64,000 bases of DNA from Onchocerca volvulus (lineage: Eukaryota; Nematoda; Chromadorea; Rhabditida; Onchocercidae), in the NCBI GenBank assembly GCA_000499405.2, contig HG738137.1, positions 23,358,546 to 23,422,545 on the forward strand, written 5' to 3'. This document shows positions 27,079-49,697 of the stretch, one piece after another. The first letter of the stretch is position 1. Each line of letters opens with the position of its first letter. A program made the position numbers and the translations under genes. Below the pieces are notes generated by a model. That model did not search any database. It was not told the origin of the DNA and saw only the letters and a program-made list of their open reading frames with translations.

Positions 27079-28779
27079 CTCGAAATGCAGCGCTGTTTAT
27101 ACTATCAGTTATCGTTATCAAATTTCCTTCTATTGCTTTTGGATTTTTGTTAAGATTCTGAAAAATCTATTATTAATTTTCTCTTTCATAATATTATAAG
27201 ATATAATAAATAATAGTAAATAAATCGAATAAAACAATACTACACATGTATTTTTTTTTCAAATTTTTCAAACTTAATAAATTAACTTTTTTTATTTTTG
27301 AAAGAATTACTGCCAATCAATAATATTGAAGGGAATAACTTTTGCATAAGTAAGAGAATTAATTAATTTTTTCATATTGAGATTACAATTAGCAAAAGTA
27401 GCTGATTCAACAGAAGAAATTGGATGCATCTTGATACGATAAAATGATAATAAATGAATGTTAAAAGTAGGAAATTCAAATTATTTTTCAAAAAAAATTC
27501 AAACAGTAAATGGAATAAATAACCAAGAATATAAATATACATATATGTAAGAAAAAATGAATTTGCTGATATTTGTATAAAATGGAATTTAATAGCATAT
27601 CAACAGAACCCCTTTAAAATTAAAATTTAAAATAACGATGCAAGTTTCCCTTGTTTTTTCTGATTAAAAATGAAAAAAAAACTCTCAAGAAGAAATAAAA
27701 CAAAAAAAAAAAACATTCTCTATTTTCAGTATTTCATTACTAATATTTAAAAAGAGTGATAAAATATCTCAGAAAAATTCGAAAAATTTTTCTTTAATGT
27801 TATTTCTATTTGAAATTTCATCAAAATTTTATAAATCTGAAAATGACTATTTGATTATCCTTCAAATCTTTCAGAGAAGTTTAAACTGATTTCAAGTTGA
27901 TAAATTTTGAAAATTATTTCAAAACCAAATGAATGGTCGAGAAATACTCCTGCTAAAGATTTCTTTTTCATTGTGTTAATTAAACAATGTTCGAATTCGT
28001 TTTTTTTTCTTTTTTTTTTTTCATTTTGTGATCAATACTTAAATATAAGATTTAAAATCTATCAATTTCTTATTAAATAAGCATATTTAAAAATATTTCA
28101 TTAATTTAAACAGCAACAAGAAGAAGAAGAAATCCGTCTGGTATTTTCTCACACTCTATTTTTACTTCATTTAATTAATTGAAACAAATTTCAGCTGTTG
28201 CAGAAGAAAATAATGAAACTACCAGCCTTGAAACTAAAATGCTTTCACAATGATGTTGAATACAGCTTCTTCTTTTACTCCAAGAAAAATTAATTGAAAA
28301 TTCTCAGACTTCCTCTTCTCTAACTGAATTCATCCTTCATCAAGCAATTAATTCAATAATAACAATGACAAACATGTTTCATACGTGCTATTTTTACACT
28401 TTTTTAATTTTCAGTTTCTTTTTCAACATAATATGCAAAAAATAAGTCGCAAGAAGAATGAAAAAAAGAATTTTTGCTTTTGAAAAAAATAAAAAATTAA
28501 ATTTCGATATTTAGAAAATGAGTAATAAGTATTATGATACAATTAAATAAACCGATTATAGTTCATCTGCTGAATTTCATACTTGATCTTTTTTACATTA
28601 TGTTTTCATAAAAGATTTATATAGTTGTGAAGAGATTATGCCCGTCAAGCTTCAATTTCTTTATTTGTCATTTTTAAATGGATATTTCGAGGTTTTCTTG
28701 TTATTATTATCAAACCATAAATAATTTATCTATCGATACTTCCATGATAATATATAATTAACAGCAATAACCAATCCAT

Positions 28780-28971
28780 ATGGGAATGATAAAATACATT
28801 ACCGGAAAAGTGAAACAAAGCAATCCGGAATTCCTCAAAATTGCTTCATTCGAAATGCCGAAACCTATCAAGCAAAAATTAATGAGTGAACTGAAAACCA
28901 TTTCCAGTTTTCTGATAATTAACGAGTATAATCTTATTCACTTCGTCTACAGAATACAAATTTTGCAATGA
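28780..28971 (+). pseudogene. Isolated 63-codon coding-like frame, possible exon or gene relic
   Basis: The frame starts MGMIKYITGKVKQSNPEFL and continues with charged, balanced composition (KIASFEMPKPIKQKLMSELK), unlike the Ile/Phe/Leu-rich chance frames around it. The last ~25 residues drift into hydrophobic low-complexity sequence before the TGA. No partner exon with matching phase was found on either side. A second short protein-like stretch (QLYLPPEIRKPRT) follows at about 29010-29050 but is interrupted by a stop. I cannot name a family. It may be chance. Confidence 0.2.
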
Positions 28972-30967
28972 CTGATACTTTCAATCAATAAGTTATATTC
29001 ATTTGTACGCCAGTTATATCTACCGCCGGAAATACGCAAACCACGGACTACTTAGCAGCACCTTCATAACATCTACTAATCACATGAAAAAAAATTTATA
29101 AGCAATTTGTAAAATTTATCAAGCAGTTTGCAATTTTCATACGAATTATTTAAGGAACTAATTGCAAGAGGATTTATAGATGAAAAAAGAAGTTGGGAAT
29201 TTCACTCCAATAAAATGTGCTGCAGGTACCAATTTGGTTTCTAAGCATCTGCTCATTTCGTCTCTTTGTTGCATCCTGAACTTTTTATTGATGTTTTTAT
29301 TTGAAAAAAAAATTTTTTTTAAAGATGAAAAGCTCACCGATGCACTCTAATTACAATGATAAACAACATTTAAAAAATTCAATATAGATGTTATAGTTAA
29401 TGACAAAGCAAGATGAGTTGATAACATATGAAAAGTTCTTTTTTCATTGAAATTCTAAGCTTACAAAACATAACTGTATTTTAATGAGTCTATACATAAG
29501 ACGTTAATTAACAAAATTTCACTAACTTATGATTTAAAGAAAACAATCGAGCAATTTGTTTATATAAGATTTTAAAGAATTTGTGGAGAATGCTTTGCAT
29601 TAAATAATCGAACAGTTATTATTAATGGGAAAAATATATTATAAACAAGTTAAAGAACAGACAAAATCTATTAGTAAAACAGAAAAGGATAATTAGATGT
29701 TCAATGAAGTCAAAGTATTATTTCGACACATTAATAATAAATATAAAGCAATGCGAAGAGATTAAGCTTTTCAAATGCAATTCTGAAAAAAATTCATATT
29801 GCAATGATAAACAGTCAATGCACAATCTAATTTTAAATTACAATAATAGACTGCTAATTGCCTTAGCCGTCAACTAAGTAATGACAACGTTCCAATATTC
29901 CTAAAATTTATTTTTATATCATACTGAAATATGAATTGAAGGATGCCTTAATCGTAACATTTTTCACTGCCATCGATAATATAAATTTTCTTCCAAGCTT
30001 AGAAAACTAGACGATTCTCGAAATATAAATCTAATTTGTGGTTTTTTGAGATTCAAACATGGATTCATTATACTTTTGCTACTCATTCATTATCTAAAAT
30101 TCTATAATCTTATATCACAAAAGACAGAGCAGTGACTAAAAAGATATGCAATTTAAACCAATCTATGTATCTTATTATAATTAACCAAATAAGATAATAA
30201 GTAGAATAATGAATGATAAGTAAATAAAAAGAAACACAAGTAAAAAGCCTTACTTGAATTGTAAAATAACAACAAAAAAATAACTAACCGTAGATTAAAG
30301 AGCACTGAAAATTGAAAAGTAAATTATGCTTTCAAAACGATTTAAGACAAAAACTGATGCGGAGGAGAGGAATGATTATTGCAGAAATTGGAAATATTTT
30401 CGCAGAACTTAAGTTAATATAAACCATTTCTATACTTCAGTGATTTTTTTTTTCTTTTCAACGTATTTACAGATTACCAAAAATATTTTCCCTCTAATTT
30501 GATGACTTGAAGTGGATTCTATTGTACGCTAAATGCTGAAATAAGTTACTAGCCAATAATAACAACTAGTATATGTAACCTCCCTAAAAGTTAAAAATGA
30601 AAGACTTCAAATTTCCTAAAATAAAATTAAAGTTTACAAGATGAAAGATAAACAGGTAAAAACGAAAGAATTAAAATTCATCAGATTACGAATATTGATA
30701 TATACTATGCACGATAACAAAACAAAGAATAAAAATATACATTATTGAGGAAGTTTAAAAATGAAAATGTACATTATTGAGAGGAAATGCAAAAAAAAAA
30801 AAAAAAAAAAGAAAAACAAATTTGAGAAAGTTATATTTCACATAAGCTACCACAATGAACAAACGACCACCTATTGAAAGCTCTTAAAAAACATCATAGA
30901 ATTTCATGAATAAATTTCAGATTACAAGATGAAAACTTAAAGAAAATCTCAAAAACTAGTTCAAAAT

Positions 30968-31140
30968 TTTAAACATTTTTTTTTAATAACATTCTTTTTT
31001 AATAATATTCTTATTTAAGAATATTTTTTAAATTACATTCTTATTTAATAACACTCTTTTTTAATAATATTCTTATTTAATGACATCTTTTTTAATAACA
31101 TTCTCATTTAATAACATTTTTAATTTTTTAAAATAACATC
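30968..31140. repeat. T/A-rich minisatellite downstream of the ACK kinase stop codon
   Basis: Units of roughly 18-22 bases, close to TTTAATAACATTCTTTTT or TTTAATAATATTCTTATT, recur about eight times immediately 3' of the ACK-type kinase (minus strand). The array probably lies in or just beyond its 3' untranslated region. Confidence 0.7.
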
Positions 31141-31169
31141 TTTAATTTTTAGTCTCATAATATAATCTA

Positions 31170-41538
<10,369 letters not shown>

Positions 41539-44500
41539 CTGCAATAAAAGAAAACATATATAATTCTGATCAATGATTCGTGATGTGAATTATTAAAAAA
41601 GATGCCGTAAAGATATGTATACATACATATTCATAAATGTAAATACTAGCATACAAATTATGCGCTTATATCTACAGATACTATATATTATTTACACATA
41701 ATATTGCATTTATGTATATACATATATTTGTACATACAATTCTAATTATATACAAAATGACGATCTTTCTGTACACAAAATGATTTAAATTATACCTTTT
41801 AGCTACAAATATACTTCGATTGAGCTTATCAAATTATAATTAAGCACATACTATAACTTATATAATTAAACAAATTTCTTTAAAACGAAAAAAAAAACCA
41901 ACAAAATAAAGAAACAACTAATCTTAGTCGAGTATTTATCAATAACAATTCATTAAATAACTCTTTATTTCTGCTTAATTTTTTAACCGTATCAATTATC
42001 TAAAATATCTCGAAAACTTTCTCACTCCCTTTTCCCCTTTCCATCTCTCATAGTCAATAAGATTGTCGGAAGGTAAAGTGATATAAATTCAAGCTTACTA
42101 CAAAATCTTTTCCACTTTTCCGCCTTCCTTTTTCGTTTCTCGCCAACTACCTGGAAAATCTAGTCATATTAATCCCAGTCATTTCTCTTCACTTAATACT
42201 ACCAAATGATTTCATCTACTATAAACAAAAAGAAAGTTGAAATATTAAAAGTGAAAATTTACATTAGCTCAATAAACATTAATATAGGTTGGAAATATAA
42301 ACATATGAAGGAAAATATGATTGAAACACATGATATGACGTGAATAAATAAAACATGAAATCACAAGAATACGTAATCAAATACTTATCATTTGAAGTGA
42401 CAAAAAATAAACAGTTAAAATCGAACCAAACATGTCATGTATACCTTAGACGACAAATCATATTTACATAACTATTTAAAAAATAAAAACCAAAAACAAA
42501 TAAATAAATACACAGTTGCATGTGATATGAAACGATATATCCAAATATGTATAAATTTAAAACTAATTTTTTTTTTTGTAAAGTTTTTTGCGAATTTAAT
42601 TCCAACATTTAATAAATTTAGTACCGATAAGAAACAGAGAAAGAGGTCAGCTAATTATAACAATCGGTATACTAATCAACTAATTAGTTATTAATTATGT
42701 CACTAAAAACATTTTAAATTGGCCGAAACATAGTTTCGCATTAAAACTTGATTAAATTAATTTTGCTAAATAATATTTGAAAAAGTATTCATGGAAATCT
42801 AGACCGATTATCTGATTAGCTATTCATTATTATGAACCATCACTAGTTATTGTAGACTATCATTTGGAATAATCCCTTATTTGGCATAATATGCTTAATT
42901 TTTTAATACAAATGATAAACAAGCCCAAATTTTGTTTATCTTATCAAACTAATCACTATCAATCATCCTCACATTGATTATTCAATTTAGCCATTATTTA
43001 CTACCAAACTATTTGCTTCGACACCTAGCCATTTCTTAGATCTTAAAGAATAACCTAGCTCATAAAATAGCCATAAAATGAGCACAAACTTAGATCATAA
43101 AATATAAAATTCAAATAGAACTTCTTATACGAAAGATAATGTAGGAAAAGTCTAACTTTTTGATAGTTATAAAAATAAGTAATGACATATTTGCTATTCT
43201 TCTCACTGTTCAAATCGATCGACTCTTAGCTATATATTTTATTCTTTTCTAAATCAATTTTTAACCACAAAAATGAACAAATCATTTATTCGTTTCTGAA
43301 TTAATTTTTAACCAACAAAAATAAATAAATTGCTGGCGATATTTCGAATCAAAAAGAAAAAATTTCGTATAAATACGATGAAAATTTATTCTCTTGTCAT
43401 ATAAACCAAGAGAGAATAAAGGATGGTTACGGTAGGACAAAGCAGCTAATAGCATAATTTAACTTATGGAATTCCAAAAAATTAAAAATTCCATGAAAAA
43501 ACACCCGTAAAAACGAGGAAAAATACAACAACCTGACAGGAAAAATTACATAACAATTAGCAATCACATTACAACATTTAAATTTAGGAGCACAATTCCA
43601 CGCAAGCATCATTTAATGCCACATTTCAATCCCATTTTCATTCCGAAATACTTCGATGAGAGAAATATGTTAGCTTATGGTAGCTACCGTATCGGTTTTG
43701 AAATGAATGATCTTTCTTTACTTACCATTTCTATTACGAAATATAAATCTGTTGGTACAGGATTATTCGAAGGAAAAAACTACAACATATTTACCGTACC
43801 ACTTTTGGGATATTAAGTTTACTATACTTACCGTCTTAGTTTCGAAATACAAGCCTTATTATAACAGAAAGCAAAAAAGCTTTAATTTAATTTTATTCCA
43901 AGAAATGGCTTCACTGAATTTCGATAATTTGTAATTTCAAAATTTCACTTCGTTGTTTGCTAGCAGCATGAATATTTTCAGTGCTATCAAAACAGAAAAT
44001 TTAAAGATGCATGCAGGAAATGGTGAAGGATGTGAACTTAAATTAGATTATGCGAATATGAAGGAAAAGAAATTGAAATGAACTGGACACTTGATTTTTT
44101 CATCTAAGAATTGAGCAATAAATTTTTGTATATAAGACTACCACTTAAGAATTTGCTATCAGTAAACTTCTATGAGAGTTGATAGAAATTTTTAAAAAAA
44201 ATCAAAAAAAATCTTTTTTATTCTCGACATTACTAATTCACTTTTTTTTTTTATTTTTTACATAACTAATATTCCATTATTTTGATCGAGACAGCACTTT
44301 CTTATCATTACGATAATTTATTATCATTTGGAACGATCTTATCAATAGTATAATTTAGTAAACCCAAATTTATCGCATTTTTTTCTTAAAGAACTAAACA
44401 TAGTCATCATAAGTTACATATTTCCAATCTTCCAGAAATTTATTCACTGAATGATTGGAATTGAATGAGGAGAAATCTAAATAATTAAACTTTTGCAGTT

Positions 44501-45427
44501 AGAAATGTAATGTAATTAATAGTAAAGAATGTAATTATTGTTTTAAAGCATTGATGATACATTTCATGTATGATGAATTTTTTTTTCCACGTATTTTCCC
44601 ATTCTTATATACACACAAAACTGGAATTAGTAAACTCGAATTAATAAGCAAACATTAATACAGATTTAATCAATTACACAAAATAATAAATCATTTTTCA
44701 AGGAAAAGCTAATAAAAGAAGATTGCTCTTTGCAAATAAATTGGATTATTGGACGAAATGATGAATAATACGTTCAAATAAATGTGAAACTGGTTGATTC
44801 ACATTAACTAAAATAAAAAAAAGCAGTCAGAAATAGTCGTCATCAACATTTAATGTCAGCTTTACACATTCAATCTGACCGAATCAATTCGAAATTTACA
44901 ATTTTTTTCAAATGCATTCTTTAATTAATCGATACAATCGGTAAAAATATGACATTATACAGGCTAAATATAAACTGACATGATTAATAAATCAAGCGAA
45001 AATTATAATACAAATAAAAAATAGTAAAATAATTATAAATAAATAATCAGTAAAATGTTTGTGAATAAATAATAAAATGATTTTCAATAAGGTAATAGTA
45101 AATAAAATAATCAAACAATAGTAGTACAACTCGTTATCAATAGCATAAAAAATGTCACTTTCCAAAGAGATTATAATTTGGGAAGCACTAAATTTCTTTT
45201 TTTATGCCAATATTTTTCAAGTGGAATGTTACTTTTTTTTTCACTACTTAGTAAACTGATTAAATATCTTTCATACTGTATCGTAATGTATATGTTGATA
45301 AGAAAACGAAAATGATTATTACTTGGTCAATTTATCAATTATCTCCAGCAATCAGTCAGTTTCCGAATAAATATTCAAATTAGTTCTGAATAATGCCAAA
45401 AAAATGCAATCACATAAAAAATGCACA
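41539..45427. other. Upstream region of the ACK kinase, no coding gene seen
   Basis: Between the ACK start and the MBLAC1 stop, both on the minus strand. Open frames here (for example 42437-42694 and 43616-43934) are AT-driven and show no domain. Two strong minus-strand donor-like sites (GTAAGT) near 43727 and 43830 sit after short non-AT-rich segments and could mark noncoding 5' exons of the kinase, but this cannot be shown without transcripts. The interval probably contains the kinase promoter. Confidence 0.4.
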
Positions 45428-46824
45428 TTAAATGTTTTTTAATTTATTTCTGAACATTCCACCATGCCCAGGAATAATCCAATCTGCTTCATTCAATATT
45501 ATTCGACGGCTTTTTTCTTGTTCTTCCGGATATTTGCTATTTGCTTTCCAACTATCATTATCATTTTCTTCTTCAAAAATATCACCTAAAAATACCAAGT
45601 TTAGAAAATCATAATTTTTCTTCTTTTGATAAAAACTTCTTTCAATTATAAAAGTAAAAATGGCTCACAAACCTACGATAGCAACTGTTCCATATTCGGT
45701 GCCTGTCACGATGATGCTACGATCATGATCAGTATGTCCAGGAGTTGATCTTATTTGTACAGAATTATCTAATGTGCAAATATTCTGCAAAATAATAAAT
45801 TCTACAGTATTGCTATAATATAATACAATACTATACATTATACAGTATTGCTGTAATATAATACAGTATTATTTTCTGTGTTAAGTTAGGTTAATCGATA
45901 TATTCTATTCTATCAATTATACCATTTCTAGCAGAAGAGGAAGGAGATATAACAAGGATATAGTATTTGTTATCATTTCATCATCGAACAGAACATTATC
46001 GTTGATAAGAAAAAATGATATAAAATATATTGCACAGAATAACAAAATAAAACAATCAACTATACCGTACAAACTTCATAAATACCATCTTTGGCGACAT
46101 CATCATTCATATAAATTCTAGCTTGTTGGAAAAGTGATAAATTACCGCAATGATCACTGTGTCCATGAGTTATTATCAGATCGGTAATGTCAGCACAATT
46201 TAACGAATATTTTGAAAGTGCTGCAACGATAATTATTCATTCATATTCGAACAATCCTTCCAAGAATTTTAAGATAATCGAAACTGTCTTAATTAATGAA
46301 ATTTGCTGATCAAAATATAGTAATATCTAATATTGGTTATTTGAATAGTAAATATGTGAGTTTGTTGAAAAATACTAATGATACTAGTTTTTGGTAAGCT
46401 TAAAATTCATATTAACGCATATGATTCGTATAATCTGCTTGAAAATATTTCTCGTAATCATTCATCATCAGTACCAATATATTCGAAAATCATTTTTAAT
46501 TTTTAATTTTCCAGTTCCGGAATCCTTCAATTCCAATACAATTTCCCAAATCGTTCAATTCAAATATTAATTTTCAAGAAACATTAAAGCTTTCCAAATT
46601 CAAATATAATTTTCAATAAATAGGAAAAGAAATGAAAAGTGACAAGTTAATAAACCTTGGATAATATGTGTGCCATTCCATGGATCACCGCAATCCACCA
46701 GAATTTTCCTCTTTTCAGTCATAACCAATGTTACAGTACCAGATGCTTCCGAATGACCATTCCTTTTTGTCTGCCTACAGTAACCATCCAATAATACGTA
46801 CACTTTTGGATATTTGTCCATCAT
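45428..46824 (-). CDS. MBLAC1: MBLAC1-type metallo-beta-lactamase-fold hydrolase
   Basis: Four exons (46824-46656, 46220-46066, 45784-45673, 45585-45428) join in phase into 197 residues. The zinc-site residues of the fold are all present: THGHSDH at 74-80 (H75, H77, D79, H80), H125 in TPGHTDHD, D147 in the GDIF turn and H186 in IPGHGG. The compact length and TPGHTDHDRS/IPGHGG motifs match metallo-beta-lactamase domain-containing protein 1; the human protein is reported as a histone pre-mRNA 3'-end nuclease, and the C. elegans relative SWIP-10 acts in glia to control dopamine signalling (family knowledge, not shown here). Two in-frame ATGs open the frame (46824 and 46821); a TTTACAAG acceptor-like site lies just upstream at 46841-46848. 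The gene is head-to-head with MRPS28, 479 bases apart. An acidic insert (EEENDNDSW) lies at about 150-158. No targeting signal is evident, so a cytosolic or nuclear location is likely. Confidence 0.9.
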
Positions 46825-47303
46825 ACCATATCCGATCAAATCTTGTAAAGTTTTATGAAAATTCCAAAGATTTTGTTAAAAAAAAAAAAAAAAAAAGAAA
46901 AGAAGAATAACCGAAAAAATAAATAAATGAAAAATCATTGTGGAAAACTTTGTGAATTGAAATTTAACGCATTGTCACACCAGGCTCGAGAATACGATGC
47001 GTTAAAACTTGAATCTCGGCTTTGGATTTCGGAAAAAACGAGATACGAGAGATTTAAGATTCCTGCACTGGTGATCTTTGGTTGTTACTAAGGATGAAAG
47101 TCTCGTTGTTGTTGTTGTTGTTGTTGGACGGATATTAATAATCTTTAGTCATTGCTGGACTAGAGATTAAGATGTTGTTATTGTTGGACAGAACTAATGA
47201 TCTTTGGTCGTTATATTGGAAAAGTTGGGAGTTTTTTTGGTTGAATAAATGACTGGTGATCTTTGATCGTTTCTTTATATTATCTTATAGAAGAAACTCG
47301 TGG
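46825..47303. promoter_or_regulatory. Divergent promoter region between MBLAC1 and MRPS28 with phased repeats
   Basis: The two genes diverge from this 479-base interval. It contains a poly-A run at about 46877-46895, a (GTT)n microsatellite at 47105-47126, and four copies of a GATCTTTGGTCGTT-like motif at about 47073, 47140, 47199 and 47259, spaced 59-67 bases apart. The repeat unit also carries GTTGTTGGAC. A TTATAG acceptor-like site at 47285-47290 probably receives the spliced leader for MRPS28. No TATA box could be singled out. Confidence 0.5.
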
Positions 47304-49697
47304 ATGTTTGCGTCACAGATTCGTTCCTTGCAACTCGTTCATTCATTAAAACGGATCGGATATTGGAGAAGCAGTAGTGGCACCTCAATTAGTCAAGCAG
47401 TACCGTCCACATCATCAGCGATTTCTTCCGATGAACAGCAGCAATATTCGGGAAAGTTATTGAGTAAAGATGAAATCAAACAGGTTTGTTTATTTTTAAA
47501 ACTTTGAAACTTATAATTCAGCCAGTGAAATTATTTATTTGATATTTCTATCCAGTTTTTAATTATTTATATCTACATGTAACTGATTTTACACGGTTTT
47601 CGAAAATTGCTTTTCAGTCGTATTTATCTCAATAACTTCCACATTTCTGACACATACATTTTCCTGTATTTTCTTTATACATTTTTATTTCACATTTTTC
47701 ACGCATACATTCTTATACTATGATTCATTCTGCATTCCTTCTTTAAAAAATGGCTTTCATGCCCTTTAATACATATTTCTTTTATGATACAAGCAATTAT
47801 TGGAAAATATCCAAGTAAACTGTTCACTGGGGTTATTCTTCTTTTTGTGGTCTGTAAAGAAGAATACTGCTGAATTGAATGCACATGAGGTCCAGAAATT
47901 GATTTCTTGTGATTTTTTTCATGCTTTGAACATTTTTCAAGCCTTCGGGTATATTCTAGAAAGAAATAATAAACAACTCGTCTATAGAAATATTCCTTTC
48001 CTACTAAATATGATATTTGTTATTCAACTCAGGTTGCTCTTCTTAAAGGAGGCATAAGGTTTAATGATAATAGAGAGGTGTCATAATAATAATTATAAAT
48101 AGATATAAATAAAATGCCAGTTTGTTGCAAAAATTTGAAATGAAATGAGAATGAGGACACTGTTAAGAATCGTAGAGATCTATGAGAGATAATGACATAT
48201 GATAAAATGTGCTATGATTTGTATTACTGAATAAAGGTTATTAATCTTAAAAACTAAGCTTTTCTCTTTACCTTTTTTCCATTCTCTATTACTTGGACAT
48301 AAGGGGCTAAAGGATAATGGTTAATCCTGAAATTTTCGAATTCTGAAATACCTTTTTTTTTTCTTTTTAAAGGTGATACTTTATTTGCATATGAATTGAT
48401 CAGTCATTTTTATAAAAAAAAAATTATTCTTTTAACAACTGAAATGTTGGTCCCAAAAAATAAAAATTCATTTTTTCCAAGATAAAATGGTGCTTCTTCA
48501 GGAATAAAAAAAAAAAAAAACCGAACTTTGAATTGATTTTCCTCTTTTATGAATGTAAAATTTGAATTTCCTTTTTATATATCTTTTCATTTGAGGATCA
48601 TAAACGTTTCGCCGAATTATTTCGTCACTCTAAATTTGTACAGCTTGCTGATTTTGAAGGACGAATAGTTATAGGAGAAATTGTACGCCGAATTGCAGAT
48701 GATTTATACATCGATATGGGACTTAAATTTAATGCTGTATGTAAAGCACCGGTGATGAAAAACGAGTTAGTTGCTTGATTGATTCCTGGTTAATCTCGAG
48801 ATTTACATCAATATTTTTTATAAAATGAAATTAGATCTTATTATTGTGAGAAATTTTGAATTAATTTTTCTTCCCTCTTGCAATATTATACTTTTTCTTC
48901 TCCGAAATTTGAACGGATATGCTTCCTTTCGATCTTTTACCAAGGCATATTCGATTCGTAGTTATTTATGTGCATAAAATTCCAAACAGACTGCTATACA
49001 TTATCACATTTTTCCATGTAAGCGTATAATAGTTGGAATTTCGCTAATAGTTTCATTGAATGGTTTGATGGAAGCAATTTCAGTGCGACTCTTACTATTA
49101 TTTCTTATCATTCGCTACTCTACTATTTAATCCAGTCTACTGCCTAAAAATCATTCGATATAATTTTTTTCTCACATGACAAAGTTCAATCAGTTAGCAA
49201 TATGAAATTATATGTTTCAGAAGTTATAGAATAGGAGCAAAGGTTCTTCTTCGTTTGCATGATCCCGAACTTTCCGAATTATTTTTGGGTTCCACAAAAG
49301 AATTAACGTTGTTGGAAGCAGATGCAACTCTTCTCGGTTTGTATCGTCCGCATTCGAATGAATCAATGAAAACTGCTTTCTCTGAAAGTATAGAAAATGA
49401 AGGTATCATCATTTGCAGTTTTTACTTTCGGATTATAGTTCACTGTTTAAAATTTGTTATATCAGAGCTATTTTCGTTAGATTATTGAAATTCTCTTTAC
49501 ATTTTTTCTTGATGATTAGACTTTTATTCCAAACCTTTGAATCTGGGATAGTTTGCCGGCTAAAAAATAATTTGCTATCTTTATATACTGAAGAACATAC
49601 TCTAAAATCCGTTATAAAGCAATTAATTTTAGTGAAGGGGATTGAAGCTTCGACATTGGAGATTGCTGGAAAATCAGAAATAAAAGAATCCGTTTAA
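47304..49697 (+). CDS. MRPS28: Mitochondrial small ribosomal subunit protein MRPS28 (bS1m)
   Basis: Exons 47304-47483, 48596-48765 and 49221-49402 are well supported and in phase. A last exon at 49552-49697 gives 225 residues in total. Residues 1-40 are Ser/Arg-rich with few acids, as in a mitochondrial presequence. Exons 2 and 3 carry the S1-like core of MRPS28: FAELFRHSKF..., VIGEIVRRIADDLYIDMGLK, and ELFLGSTKELTLLEADATLL, which match the conserved 'LVIGRI...NDLYIDFGGKF' and 'FLGATTDTTVLEANAVLLG' blocks of the animal proteins. The protein belongs to the small subunit of the mitochondrial ribosome. The C-terminus is uncertain: the exon at 49552 follows a poor acceptor (GGGATAG) but encodes protein-like sequence ending in KSEIKESV; an alternative exon at 49520-49551 ends after ten codons and gives 187 residues. 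The start was taken behind the TTATAG acceptor at 47290; an earlier in-frame ATG (47256) lies upstream of it. Confidence 0.85.

Larger units (their letters stand above)
27079..31169. other. Intergenic region, no firm gene
   Basis: About 4 kb between two minus-strand genes. A 63-codon frame at 28780-28971 looks more protein-like than its surroundings but stands alone (listed separately as a low-confidence relic or exon). The remainder is AT-rich sequence with short frames only. The ACK kinase 3' side ends in a T-rich minisatellite at about 30970-31140. Confidence 0.5.

Noticed and set aside
30325..30420. Short plus-strand frame starting MLSKRFKTKTDAEE
   Set aside because: Only about 30 codons, with no partner exons or acceptor; too short to support.
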